Source: Lachnospiraceae bacterium
Lineage (GTDB): Bacteria > Bacillota > Clostridia > Lachnospirales > Lachnospiraceae
DNA length: 64,000 nt
Reading direction: 5' to 3'
NCBI GenBank assembly: GCA_014804755.1
Contig: JAAUZE010000017.1
Location: 1 to 64,000, forward strand
Position 1 is the first letter of the stretch; each line of letters starts with the position of its first letter. The position numbers and the translations under genes were made by a program. The notes beneath the pieces are model-generated. The model was given only the letters and a program-made list of their open reading frames with translations. It did no database searches and was not told where the DNA came from. Positions 54,285-63,660 of this stretch are shown here, one piece after another.

Positions 54285-55474
54285 GAAACCTTTCAAATAA
54301 AATAAGAAATCTTTCGCTCAGAAAAACAATTCTTTTATATATGACAGTCAGTCTGATCTGCAGCTTTTCACTGTCCGCATGGATTTCCGTGCTCGCCTTT
54401 CATACACAGATGAGCATTTGGCGGAGGTATATGGACTATGACAAATATTTCGAACTCATAAACGCGGGCGGCATGGAGTACATGACGGGTATCGTAAGAC
54501 CTTCCTCCTCCGAAATGACCCCCCATGAGCGCCATGTGAACGAGCTTTGTGATTTTTTGGAGACCTATTCCGTGTTCGTTTTATCTATGACCGGAAGCTG
54601 CGTCACGGTGTTTCTTTTTTATCGGAATAAATTAAAACACCCGATCGCGGAGCTGGAACTGGCGTCCCAGAATATTGCCCAAAACAATCTTTGTTTTCAT
54701 ATTACTTACGAAAATGAAGACGAAATGGGGCGGCTGTGCCGGGAATTTGAGCAGATGCGGGCGCAGCTTTACGAAAATAATATCCGGCTATGGCGGAGTC
54801 TGGAGGAGGAACGTGCGCTCCGAGCGGCAATCTCGCACGACCTTCGTTCCCCGCTTTCCGTGTTAAAAGGATACCACGAAATGCTGACGGATTATCTTCC
54901 GGACGAAACAATTGATGTGAAAAGAGCCATGGAGATGCTTGCGGAATGCGGGAAACAGCTTGACCGCATGGATGCGTTTGTGGAGACCATGCGGAAGCTG
55001 AGCAGCTTGGAAAAACGGGAACTGCTGCCTAACGAGATCACGGCGGAGCAATTGCACGCAGATCTCCTTGCGGAATGTCATATTTTAGAAAAAGAGGCCG
55101 GCAGGCAGATTACGCTGCAAGCTGCGCCTACTGCGAACGTGTTCCGCGGCGACCGGGAAATTATTTTAGAGGTCACGGAAAACCTGCTGTCAAACGCCCT
55201 GCGCCACGCCAAAAAAGAAGTGACGCTCACCATCTCTGTGACCCGTTCGGAATGCCGGATCTGCGTGACAGACGACGGAAACGGATTTCCGGACAACACC
55301 GGGGATGTGACGAAAGCCTTTTACCAACAGAACGCGAGGGACAGCTTAAAGCACGCCGGAATGGGCATGTATATCAGCAGGCTGTATTGCGAAAAACACG
55401 GAGGCAGGCTTCTCATAGGGAATCAAAAGCAAAGCGGTGCTTCCGTCACCGCCATATTTTGCCGGATCGCGTAA
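54272..55474 (+). CDS. Sensor histidine kinase
   Basis: 400 residues from the ATG at 54272. Two transmembrane helices (about 18-40 and 105-125) flank a short external loop. A HAMP segment follows, then HisKA with AAISHDLRSPLSVLKGY (phospho-His near residue 188) and HATPase motifs NLLSNALRHA and DDGNGFPD. Partner of the OmpR regulator. Followed at once by a terminator. Confidence 0.92.
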   Translation: MDKIRNLSNKIRNLSLRKTILLYMTVSLICSFSLSAWISVLAFHTQMSIWRRYMDYDKYFELINAGGMEYMTGIVRPSSSEMTPHERHVNELCDFLETYSVFVLSMTGSCVTVFLFYRNKLKHPIAELELASQNIAQNNLCFHITYENEDEMGRLCREFEQMRAQLYENNIRLWRSLEEERALRAAISHDLRSPLSVLKGYHEMLTDYLPDETIDVKRAMEMLAECGKQLDRMDAFVETMRKLSSLEKRELLPNEITAEQLHADLLAECHILEKEAGRQITLQAAPTANVFRGDREIILEVTENLLSNALRHAKKEVTLTISVTRSECRICVTDDGNGFPDNTGDVTKAFYQQNARDSLKHAGMGMYISRLYCEKHGGRLLIGNQKQSGASVTAIFCRIA

Positions 55475-55490
55475 GCGGTCCGTTTTTTTT
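55464..55490 (+). terminator. Rho-independent terminator after the histidine kinase gene
   Basis: GGATCGC pairs with GCGGTCC around a loop that contains the TAA stop codon, followed by eight T at 55483-55490. Confidence 0.8.
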
Positions 55491-55561
55491 GGGTTCCATT
55501 GCTTTTTCATTGTGATTTGTCATGTATCCTGATCTTATCATCAAAAAGGAGGCAGAATCAC

Positions 55562-56626
55562 ATGCTCGCAATCTTAAAAAGAGAAATCAAAAACTACGTA
55601 AAGCATCCCCTGTTCTGGATCGGGATCGGAATCGTGATCTTCGGCGTCTATTCGCTCGTCAGCCCCTATCTCGGCATCCACTACCTCGAACCGGGAGAAA
55701 CGATCGAAAACGATTATCCGGAAACGATTCATGCAGGAGAGATTTATGAGGGCTATGTGCCATCAACCCCGGCGGAACGGCAGTATTTTTTTGAAGTAAA
55801 TATCCGGGAGCTGTTCACCCAAATTATGGAAATGACCCCGGCGGAGGCAGACGCCGCCATCGACGAAATAAAAGGGATGGACATCGCCGAAGCCTGTGAC
55901 TATCTGGAACAACAATACCGTTATGTCGGTGCCATTCATAGTTACCAGATGACGGCTTACAAGAAAGGAACGGCTGACGAGATCAATGCCTACCTTGCAC
56001 AGGCGCTTCAAAGTAAACCCTTCTCCTATTATTTTTCAAGAAAATTCGCGGATTTTGCGGGATTGTTCATGGGATTTTTCGCAACCGTCATGCTGTCCGT
56101 CTTATTTTTGCAGGATACGAGAAAACATACCTATGAGCTTCTCCATACCAAACCTGTCAGCGCGGCAAACTATGTACTCGGCAAGATTCTCGGCGGATTT
56201 TCGGTCTGCCTGATCACACTCGCTATCCTGAATCTGGTTTTTTGGGCGCTCTGCCTGATCTGCACAAACGGCAGCGGATTTACGGTGCGGCTGTTTGATT
56301 TTATCGCTGCAACCTGCCTGTATATTTTGCCGAATATGCTCATGATCATCTGCATCTACACCCTGATCGCCCTGCTGTTCAAAAATCCGCTTCCGGCGGC
56401 GCCGCTCCTCATTCTCTTGATCGTGTATTCCAATATGGGCAGCAGAAATGCAGAGGGGCTGAACGGTTATTACGGGAGAGCGCTGGCGATCATGGTGCGG
56501 TTTCCCGGACAGTTTTTTGACACAGCAACGCCCCCGATGGCAATGCTCAATCAGAGCTTTTTGATCATGGCCTCCGCCGTGATCACCCTCATTTCCATAT
56601 GGCTTTGGCAAAGGAGGCGGATGTAA
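55562..56626 (+). CDS. ABC transporter permease (ABC-2 type)
   Basis: 354 residues from the ATG at 55562, with AAGGAGG upstream. One N-terminal helix, a long extracytoplasmic segment (about 45-160), and five C-terminal helices, as in ABC-2 export permeases. It includes LLHTKPVSAANYVLGKI, the coupling-helix-like segment. It is followed by a second membrane subunit and the ATPase; together they form an exporter, perhaps for a peptide or antibiotic. Confidence 0.8.
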   Translation: MLAILKREIKNYVKHPLFWIGIGIVIFGVYSLVSPYLGIHYLEPGETIENDYPETIHAGEIYEGYVPSTPAERQYFFEVNIRELFTQIMEMTPAEADAAIDEIKGMDIAEACDYLEQQYRYVGAIHSYQMTAYKKGTADEINAYLAQALQSKPFSYYFSRKFADFAGLFMGFFATVMLSVLFLQDTRKHTYELLHTKPVSAANYVLGKILGGFSVCLITLAILNLVFWALCLICTNGSGFTVRLFDFIAATCLYILPNMLMIICIYTLIALLFKNPLPAAPLLILLIVYSNMGSRNAEGLNGYYGRALAIMVRFPGQFFDTATPPMAMLNQSFLIMASAVITLISIWLWQRRRM

Positions 56627-57297
56627 TGCGTAACGAGATCAAAATTTCCCTTCCCCTTTCCAAAATTTCCTACTCCCTGTTTTTTATCGTGATCTTGAGC
56701 CTGATCTGCGGCATAACGGCAAGCTACGAAATCGGGATCAAGCTAGAACCTGCGATGGCGATTTTAGCGGCGGCGTTCTGCGCGGATACCTATGTGCAGG
56801 AGGTTACGAGCAGGCGTTCGGAAATTGAACGGTTATATCCGATGAAAAAAAGAATCTGCTCTGTCGGCACGAGATTGCTCATACAGGAGTTGTTTCTGCT
56901 GCTGCTTGCGGCAGCGGGGTACGGATTGTTCTTTTTGTTCCAGAAACCGATTTTATTAAGTGCCCTACCTACGAGTAATGGCGACGACCTCACGCAGTTC
57001 TTCGTATGCCTTGCAGCAGTCGCGGTAACGCTCTGCTTTTGGGGTTCCCTGTCCAACACCCTCGCCTGCCTGTTCCGCAGCCTGTGGGTTGGGTTCGGCG
57101 GATGCCTGCTCCTGTGGCTCATCACAAATTCAACCTTCGGAGACCGTTATCTCGGTTCATGGAATATTTTTTCGTATAGGTTCCGAAACGCCGAGGACAG
57201 CGGCGATTTCAGCTGGCTTGCCGGAAAGGGCGTCTGCATTGTATTCTGTATCGCGATGACTGCGATCCTGCCAAAGCTGTTAAAGAGAAGAGGATAG
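56626..57297 (+). CDS. ABC transporter membrane subunit
   Basis: 223 residues with six hydrophobic segments. The start overlaps the upstream permease stop by one base (TAATG). ERLYPMKKRICSVGTRLLIQE resembles the cytoplasmic coupling region of ABC-2 permeases. Second membrane half of the transporter encoded with the ATPase at 57354. Confidence 0.75.
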   Translation: MRNEIKISLPLSKISYSLFFIVILSLICGITASYEIGIKLEPAMAILAAAFCADTYVQEVTSRRSEIERLYPMKKRICSVGTRLLIQELFLLLLAAAGYGLFFLFQKPILLSALPTSNGDDLTQFFVCLAAVAVTLCFWGSLSNTLACLFRSLWVGFGGCLLLWLITNSTFGDRYLGSWNIFSYRFRNAEDSGDFSWLAGKGVCIVFCIAMTAILPKLLKRRG

Positions 57298-57353
57298 GGA
57301 TTTGCGTTTCACATTCCCTAATAAAGCAAAAATAACATGGAGGATTCAACATT

Positions 57354-58223
57354 ATGAGTATTCAAATAAACGACCTGACAGTGACATTCAAAAATAAAGT
57401 AACGGCGATCGACCATGCGGATCTCACGATCCCGACCGGAATCTTCGGGCTGCTCGGTGAAAACGGCGCCGGCAAGACAACGCTGATGCGGGTGCTGACG
57501 ACCGTTCTTGCGCCCACCTCCGGCACGGTCACGCTGGACGGCATTCAGTACCACGAAAAGAATTATGCCAAGATTCAAAAACAAATCGGCTATCTGCCGC
57601 AGGAAATCGACCTGTATCCGAATCTGACCGTACGGGAATGTCTGGAATACATGGGAGATTTAGCAGGTCTTCCAAAGCCGCTCTGCAAAGAACGCATACA
57701 ATACTATTTAGAAAAAACAAGCTTGACGGAGCAGAGCAAGAAGAAAATGAAACAGCTCTCAGGCGGCATGAAGCGGAGGGTCGGGCTCATTCAGGCACTC
57801 TTAAGTGAACCGGCGTTTTTGATCATCGACGAGCCGACGACCGGTTTAGACCCGGAGGAGCGCATCCGCATCCGTAATCTTTTAGTCGATTTTTCCGAAA
57901 ACCGCACGGTCCTATTCTCCACCCATGTCGTGGAGGACTTAGCGGCAACCTGCAATCAGCTTGCCGTCATGAAAAAAGGACATTTTCTTTATACGGGCAG
58001 CGTACAGGAGCTTCTCGATCATGCAGCCGGCTGCGTCTGGGACTGCACGGTGAAGGACCCCGCAGACGCGCGGAGTCTGGAACAAAAATATCATGTTTCT
58101 TCCAAACAATATGCCGAGGGCGGAATCCAAATGAGAATCTTGAGCAGGATCAAACCGGGGATTCCCTGCAGGCCGGCTCATGTGACGCTGGAGGATGCGT
58201 ATATCTATTTGACAAATGAATAA
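57354..58223 (+). CDS. ABC transporter ATP-binding protein
   Basis: 289 residues. Walker A LLGENGAGKTTLMRV near 34-48, Q-loop YLPQE, signature LSGGMKRRVGL, Walker B FLIIDEPTTGLD, H-loop FSTHVVED. The C-terminal 70 residues are an accessory domain. Energises the two permeases. GGAGG precedes the ATG. Confidence 0.92.
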   Translation: MSIQINDLTVTFKNKVTAIDHADLTIPTGIFGLLGENGAGKTTLMRVLTTVLAPTSGTVTLDGIQYHEKNYAKIQKQIGYLPQEIDLYPNLTVRECLEYMGDLAGLPKPLCKERIQYYLEKTSLTEQSKKKMKQLSGGMKRRVGLIQALLSEPAFLIIDEPTTGLDPEERIRIRNLLVDFSENRTVLFSTHVVEDLAATCNQLAVMKKGHFLYTGSVQELLDHAAGCVWDCTVKDPADARSLEQKYHVSSKQYAEGGIQMRILSRIKPGIPCRPAHVTLEDAYIYLTNE

Positions 58224-58358
58224 AGCATTCCCAAACCCAAAAACGCACTCCAAAATTTACATGGTGCACGCGAAAAGGACTTTTCTTTTTTCCCGGAGAG
58301 ACTTACAATGATCACAAAAAGAAAATCTTCGCCTTTTCCGGACAGAAAGGAGTTCTTA

Positions 58359-58958
58359 ATGACAATGGGAGAAAAACTGACAATCTTGCGTAAAAGAAAG
58401 AACATTACGCAGGAGCAGTTGTCAGAAATTCTAAACGTATCCCGTCAGTCCGTGTCGAGATGGGAAATGGATATGGCGTTTCCGGAAACAGAAAAACTGA
58501 TCAAATTAAGCCGCCTGTTAGAATGCAGTATTGATTTTTTATTAAAGGATGATATGCAGGAAGACCCTATCCATGATGTGGAAATATCTGCGAATGACTG
58601 CTGCCAGTTTATTCGTGAATGCGGGTACTTTTTTCTTGCTACCTCTGTAGACGGGCAGCCGAAGTTAAGACCCATGGGCATGATCTATTCTAATGATATG
58701 AATCTGTTTATCGCTACTGACAAGCGGAAAAAGGTTTATTCGGAATTACTCAACAATCCGTTCGTTGAATTGGCGAGCTACAATCTCAATACGCGCAAGT
58801 GGATTCGGATCACCGGTAAAATGGCAGTGGAAAGCTCCAATCAGATCAAAGAAGAGATGGAGCTTATTTATCCAATGATCAAACAGGAATATATTGATCA
58901 TGATGAGATTTTCTTTATTATTTTTAAGGTGATGATCGAGCATGTCAGCATCGCATAA
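58359..58958 (+). CDS. XRE helix-turn-helix fused to a pyridoxamine-5'-phosphate-oxidase-like domain
   Basis: 199 residues from the ATG at 58359 with AAAGGAG upstream. Residues 3-60 are an XRE domain (QEQLSEILNVSRQSVSRWE). Residues 85-199 are a split-barrel flavin-binding PNPOx-like domain (GYFFLATSVDGQPKLRPMG, KWIRITGKM). A regulator that senses flavin or a redox ligand is a reasonable inference. It lies just upstream of a flavin reductase-like gene. Confidence 0.75.
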   Translation: MTMGEKLTILRKRKNITQEQLSEILNVSRQSVSRWEMDMAFPETEKLIKLSRLLECSIDFLLKDDMQEDPIHDVEISANDCCQFIRECGYFFLATSVDGQPKLRPMGMIYSNDMNLFIATDKRKKVYSELLNNPFVELASYNLNTRKWIRITGKMAVESSNQIKEEMELIYPMIKQEYIDHDEIFFIIFKVMIEHVSIA

Positions 58959-58978
58959 CGAAAGGAAGGGTAAAAACG

Positions 58979-59542
58979 ATGAAAAGAAAATCCATTGGCA
59001 CACAGCACGAAATGATCGTACAGCCGGCATTTATTATCGGCACCTATCACGAAGACGGAACACCCGATTTTGCACCGATCACCTGGGTGAGTAAAACCTG
59101 TGAAAAAGACGATGATTATCTCATTGTGATCAGTATGTATGGCACAAAAAAGACGAAACAAAATGTGAAAAGGACAAAGCAGCTCAGTATCAATCTGGTC
59201 AGTACGGATATGCTGCAATTGATGGATTATTTCGGCCAAGCATCCGGATGGGACGGCGTAAAGAATAAGCTGTCCTATCCTTATAGCAAAGCGGTCTGTG
59301 TGAACGCTCCCACCCTCGACCAAAGCCCCTGGGTGTGTGAGTGTGAAGTATGGCAAACCGTCACCACCGATCAGTCGGATACGTTTTTCTGCAGAGTAAA
59401 AAATGTACAGGTGGACGAGCGAATCGATGTAGACACCCGGGGAATCGATCTGACACAATTTGACCCGGTCATTTATTCCGGAAATTACCACTCCATCGGA
59501 ACGTATCTCGGGGCAATCGGAGATTTTTATAAAGGAGCATAA
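58979..59542 (+). CDS. Flavin reductase-like domain protein
   Basis: 187 residues. The QPAFIIGTYHEDGTPDFAPI N-terminal block, KKTKQNVKRTKQLSINLVS, and a late DPVIYSGNYHSIG fit FMN-binding split-barrel flavin reductases. It starts 20 bp after the XRE-PNPOx gene with AAGGAAGGG, so the two form an operon, ended by a strong terminator. Confidence 0.75.
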   Translation: MKRKSIGTQHEMIVQPAFIIGTYHEDGTPDFAPITWVSKTCEKDDDYLIVISMYGTKKTKQNVKRTKQLSINLVSTDMLQLMDYFGQASGWDGVKNKLSYPYSKAVCVNAPTLDQSPWVCECEVWQTVTTDQSDTFFCRVKNVQVDERIDVDTRGIDLTQFDPVIYSGNYHSIGTYLGAIGDFYKGA

Positions 59543-59573
59543 CAGCTATCACCGTATCGCTCATAAATGAAGC

Positions 59574-59620
59574 ATCAGAAAGTATAAAGTGCAGGACACT
59601 TTACACTTTCTGATTTTTTT
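59574..59620 (+). terminator. Rho-independent terminator
   Basis: ATCAGAAAGT pairs with ACTTTCTGAT, with further inner pairing (AAAGTG/CACTTT), then a run of seven T. Confidence 0.85.
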
Positions 59621-59699
59621 ATATCTGTATAGCACCACTTTGCAGGTTGTCATACAGCATATCCGAAAAACCAACCGAAAACCAAACTTTAAACATTGA

Positions 59700-59761
59700 T
59701 TGACGCTCCCCTCTCTGCGGTGTTAAAATAAAAGTGTTAAAATAGATGTGTCAAAAACAGA
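59700..59761 (+). promoter_or_regulatory. hypB upstream promoter with three tandem 14-bp repeats
   Basis: GTGTTAAAATAAAA, GTGTTAAAATAGAT and GTGTCAAAAACAGA follow one another at 59720-59761. A TTGACG at 59700 and TAAAAT at 59724-59729 could form a promoter (18-base spacer) overlapping the first repeat. Regularly spaced direct repeats suggest a regulator site. Confidence 0.45.
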
Positions 59762-59808
59762 TAAAAAATGACCGAAACACGGCTAAAAACATGGGATGAG
59801 GTATCAAA

Positions 59809-60483
59809 ATGAAAGAAGTAAGAGTTTTGGAAATCAAGCAAAGTGTCTTTGCAGACAACGACAAACAAGCTGCTGATCTCAGACAGGCATTAAAGCAGAA
59901 AGGAATCTTCCTGTTGAATCTGATGTCTTCTCCCGGCTCCGGAAAAACCACTACCCTGATGCGGACCATTGAGGCGATGAAGGATACCTTCAAAATCGGC
60001 GTCATGGAAGCCGACATTGATTCGGACGTGGATGCGAGAACAATTCAAGAATCCGGCGCCAAAGTGATCCAGCTTCACACAGGAGGGATGTGTCATCTGG
60101 ACGCCGAAATGACCAGACAGGGACTTGACGGACTGAAGGTGGAGGATGTCGAACTGGCCATCCTTGAAAATGTCGGGAATCTGGTCTGCCCCGCGGAATT
60201 TGATACCGGGGCATCAAAGAATGCGATGATCCTGTCCGTTCCGGAGGGACATGACAAACCGTTAAAGTATCCGCTGATGTTTTCCATTTGTGACGTGGTG
60301 CTGATCAATAAAATAGATGTTCTGCCCTATTTTGATTTTGACATGGAAAAATGCAGGGAATATATCCTGATGCGGAATCCGAAGGCAAAAATCATTCCCA
60401 TATGCGCCAGAACGGGTGAGGGAATTTCAGAATGGACAAAATGGCTGGCTGAAGAGGTCAAAAGCTGGCGTGCAGCAGAATAA
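59809..60483 (+). CDS. hypB: Hydrogenase nickel incorporation GTPase HypB
   Basis: 224 residues. Walker A SSPGSGKTTTLMRT near residue 40, IGVMEADIDSDVDA, the metal-binding switch GGMCHLDAEM, and LILNKID-like VLINKIDVLPY. HypB supplies nickel to [NiFe] enzymes with HypA using GTP. No His-rich N-terminal extension is present. hypA lies downstream after the flavoprotein gene; no other hyp genes are in the window. Confidence 0.92.
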   Translation: MKEVRVLEIKQSVFADNDKQAADLRQALKQKGIFLLNLMSSPGSGKTTTLMRTIEAMKDTFKIGVMEADIDSDVDARTIQESGAKVIQLHTGGMCHLDAEMTRQGLDGLKVEDVELAILENVGNLVCPAEFDTGASKNAMILSVPEGHDKPLKYPLMFSICDVVLINKIDVLPYFDFDMEKCREYILMRNPKAKIIPICARTGEGISEWTKWLAEEVKSWRAAE

Positions 60484-60505
60484 TATAAAAGCAAAGGAGG
60501 AAGGT

Positions 60506-63292
60506 ATGAAGAAGGATTTGGACAAAGAATTATATCCGGATTACGTTTATCCGGAGCACAAGGCTGATCACAGTGAGCCTCCCCGCAAGAGTATTCAGAA
60601 GCTGGGGAAAAAGATCACCGACCGGATCCCTCAGAAGCTGGGGCTGAAAAAAATCACGCAGGATGATCCGGAGTACTGGGGACTTGCAGGCGTACTGACG
60701 GATGAGGAGGCGGAAATCGCCTTAAAAATGGGCGTCCGGAAGCCGAGAACCTTACAGGAGATGGTAAAGCTTACCGGCATACCCGAACAGGAGCTGGAAC
60801 CAAAGCTTCAGCAGATGTCGGTAAAAGGAATCCTGGAGTACAATTGGGAAAATGAGCGGCGAGAAAAACAGTATGTACTTCCCATGTTTGTACCGGGATC
60901 CGGAGAATTTTTTAACATGAACAGCAGGATAACGGAAGAATATCCGGAGGTTACCCTGTTCTTTGAGCACATGTCCAGACTGCCCTTAGAGAAGGTGACA
61001 CCCTTTGTAGGACCGGGCGGCAACGGCATCGGTATGCATGTCATTCCCGTGGAAAAAGCAATTGAGATGGAGAGCGAATCCATTGATCTGGAGCATATTT
61101 CCTACTGGCTGTCTAAATATGAGGGCAAGTATGCGGCAAGCCCCTGTTCCTGCCGCCGTTCCCGCCTCCATCACGATGAGGGCTGCGGAGACGACCCGGA
61201 GGGCTGGTGCGTTGCCGTGGGCGATATGGCGGACTATGTGGTAGAGACCCAGAAGGACGGACGTTACATAACCAAAGAGGAAGCGCTTGCGATTTTCAAG
61301 CAGGCCGAGGATAACGGGTTTGTGCACCAGATCACGAACATTGACGGCGCCAATAAGATTTTTGCCATCTGTAACTGCAACGTGAACGTATGCTATGCTT
61401 TACGTACTTCACAGCTTTTCAACACACCCAATATGTCCCGTTCCGCATATGTTGCGAAGGTAGATAAGTCAAAATGCGTTGCCTGCGGCAAATGCGTGGA
61501 AGCCTGTCCGGCAGGAGCGGTAAAGCTGGGACAGAAGCTCTGCAAAAAAGACGGCAGCGAGGTGACCTATCCCCAGATGCCGCTTCCTCATGAGAAAAAA
61601 TGGGGAGAACATATGTGGACACACAACTACAGAGACGTGAACCGGATCAATTGTCATGACACCGGAACCGCTCCCTGTAAAACAGCCTGTCCTGCGCACA
61701 TTGCGATCCAGGGCTATTTGCAGCTTGCAAAAGAAGGACGTTACGAGGAAGCATTGGCTCTCATCAAGAAAGACAATCCTCTGCCCGCCATTTGCGGACG
61801 GATCTGTAACCGCCGCTGCGAGGATGCCTGCACACGCGGAACCATTGACGAGGCTGTCGCCATTGATGCGGTAAAACGCTTTATTGCAGAACGGGATCTG
61901 AATGCCGAGACCCGCTATATTCCCAAGCCGACCGTTCCTTCCTTACGGGGCAGCTTTGATGAAAAAATTGCCATCATCGGTTCGGGTCCTGCCGGACTTT
62001 CCTGCGCATATTTTCTGGCGGAGAAAGGCTACAAGCCGACTGTTTTTGAAAAAAATGAGAAACCCGGCGGTATGCTGACTTACGGAATTCCCTCCTACAA
62101 GCTGGAAAAAGATCTGATCGCGGCGGAAATCGACGTGATCAAAGCCATGGGCGTTGAGATCAAGTGCGGTATCGAGGTAGGAAAAGATGTTACGTTAGAA
62201 CAGCTCCGTGAGCAGGGCTACAAGGGCTTCTATATTGCCATCGGCTGTCAGGGCGGAAGAAAAGCGGGCGTACCCGGTGAAGATGCGCAGGGTGTTTACA
62301 CCGCAGTAGAATTTTTAAGAGAAGCCGGAAAGAAAGAGGCTTTTGACCTTGGCGGAGACGTGGTTGTGATCGGCGGCGGCAATGTTGCGATCGATGCCGC
62401 AAGAACGAGCACACGCTGCGGACAGGGCAAGGTTTCCATGGTCTGCCTGGAAAGCCGTGATGAGATGCCGGCAAGCCGGGAAGAGATCTTAGAGGCAAGT
62501 GAAGAGCATATTACCATAAACAACGGATGGGGTCCCAAGGAGATTCTTTCCGAGAACGGGAAGGTGACAGGGATCGTATTCAAAAAATGTACCCGCGTTT
62601 ATGACGAGAACCATCGCTTTGCCCCGCTTTATGACGAGGAACAGACCATGACCCTGAACTGCTCCAGCGTGATCTTCAGCGTCGGCCAGGGAATTGTCTG
62701 GGGTGATCTTTTGAAGGGTACAAAAGTAGAGCTTCGTCCTAACGGAGGCGCGATTGCCAATAAGCTGACTTATCAGACCGCAGAACCGGATATTTTTGTG
62801 GGCGGCGACGTTTATACCGGACCTAAGTTTGCCATAGATGCCATTGCGGCAGGACGGGAGGGAGCAATTTCCCTTCACCGCTTTGTGCATGAGCATTGTA
62901 CGCTGACCATAGGAAGAAACCGCAGAGATTTTATCGAACTGGATAAAGAGGATATTCTGGTTGCAAGCTATGACAATACCGACAGACAGCGGCCGGAACG
63001 TGCGGAGGAAGCACAGGCGCAGTCCTTCCGGGATCTTTCCCACACACTGACCGAAGAACAGGTGAAGGCGGAAACTTCCCGCTGCTTAGGCTGCGGCGCG
63101 TCCGTTGTCGATCCCAATAAGTGCATCGGCTGCGGCGTCTGCACCACAAAGTGCGTATTTGACGCCATTACGCTCCACAGAGAACATCCGGAGTGCTCCG
63201 AGATGGTAAAATCAGAGGATAAGCTGAAATACGTACTCCCCAACATGATCAAGCAGTCTCTGAAGGTAACGTTTGCATCCAAAAAGGATTAA
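60506..63292 (+). CDS. Large iron-sulfur flavoprotein, GltD-like NAD(P)H oxidoreductase
   Basis: 928 residues from the ATG at 60506 behind AAAGGAGG. Residues 50-300 include a winged-helix-like segment and a Cys-rich block CSCRRSRLHHDEGCG. A 4Fe-4S motif CVACGKCVEACP is near 330. A GltD-type N-terminal cluster domain (CKTACPAHIAIQGYL, CGRICNRRCEDAC) lies at 390-460. FAD binding GSGPAGLSC near 495, NAD(P) binding VIGGGNVAIDAA near 625, and a final CLGCGASVVDPNKCIGCGVC ferredoxin part follow. Likely shuttles electrons between NAD(P)H and an unidentified partner. Encoded between hypB and hypA. Confidence 0.82.
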   Translation: MKKDLDKELYPDYVYPEHKADHSEPPRKSIQKLGKKITDRIPQKLGLKKITQDDPEYWGLAGVLTDEEAEIALKMGVRKPRTLQEMVKLTGIPEQELEPKLQQMSVKGILEYNWENERREKQYVLPMFVPGSGEFFNMNSRITEEYPEVTLFFEHMSRLPLEKVTPFVGPGGNGIGMHVIPVEKAIEMESESIDLEHISYWLSKYEGKYAASPCSCRRSRLHHDEGCGDDPEGWCVAVGDMADYVVETQKDGRYITKEEALAIFKQAEDNGFVHQITNIDGANKIFAICNCNVNVCYALRTSQLFNTPNMSRSAYVAKVDKSKCVACGKCVEACPAGAVKLGQKLCKKDGSEVTYPQMPLPHEKKWGEHMWTHNYRDVNRINCHDTGTAPCKTACPAHIAIQGYLQLAKEGRYEEALALIKKDNPLPAICGRICNRRCEDACTRGTIDEAVAIDAVKRFIAERDLNAETRYIPKPTVPSLRGSFDEKIAIIGSGPAGLSCAYFLAEKGYKPTVFEKNEKPGGMLTYGIPSYKLEKDLIAAEIDVIKAMGVEIKCGIEVGKDVTLEQLREQGYKGFYIAIGCQGGRKAGVPGEDAQGVYTAVEFLREAGKKEAFDLGGDVVVIGGGNVAIDAARTSTRCGQGKVSMVCLESRDEMPASREEILEASEEHITINNGWGPKEILSENGKVTGIVFKKCTRVYDENHRFAPLYDEEQTMTLNCSSVIFSVGQGIVWGDLLKGTKVELRPNGGAIANKLTYQTAEPDIFVGGDVYTGPKFAIDAIAAGREGAISLHRFVHEHCTLTIGRNRRDFIELDKEDILVASYDNTDRQRPERAEEAQAQSFRDLSHTLTEEQVKAETSRCLGCGASVVDPNKCIGCGVCTTKCVFDAITLHREHPECSEMVKSEDKLKYVLPNMIKQSLKVTFASKKD

Positions 63293-63295
63293 GCC

Positions 63296-63640
63296 ATGCA
63301 TGAATTAGGTGTCGTATTTCATATTATGGATAGTATGGAAAAGGTTGCACAGGAAAACGAGGCGACAGGTATTTCCAAAGTGGTTCTGGAACTGGGGGAA
63401 GTGTCTACGGTCATAGAATCCTATCTGCAGAACTGCTGGAAATGGGCCGCCAAAAAACGGGAGCTGTTCACGGACACAGAGCTGCTCGTGGAAACACTTC
63501 CTGCCATTACTTATTGTGAGGGCTGCGGGCAAACCTATCCGACTGTGGAGTATGGTAAAATTTGTCCTCACTGCAAAAGTCCGGATACATGGCTTTTACA
63601 GGGGAACGAATTTAACATAAAAGAAATAGAAATATACTAA
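63296..63640 (+). CDS. hypA: Hydrogenase/urease maturation nickel metallochaperone HypA
   Basis: 114 residues. MHE at the N-terminus gives the nickel-binding His2, and the zinc site CEGCGQ...CPHCKS near 73-96 is intact. It starts 3 bp after the flavoprotein stop. Works with HypB to insert nickel. Confidence 0.9.
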   Translation: MHELGVVFHIMDSMEKVAQENEATGISKVVLELGEVSTVIESYLQNCWKWAAKKRELFTDTELLVETLPAITYCEGCGQTYPTVEYGKICPHCKSPDTWLLQGNEFNIKEIEIY

Positions 63641-63660
63641 AAGAAAAAGAGGGTGGGACT

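Noticed and set aside
55075-55515. Second frame inside the histidine kinase gene
   Set aside because: It is a compositional shadow of the kinase coding sequence with no domain pattern.
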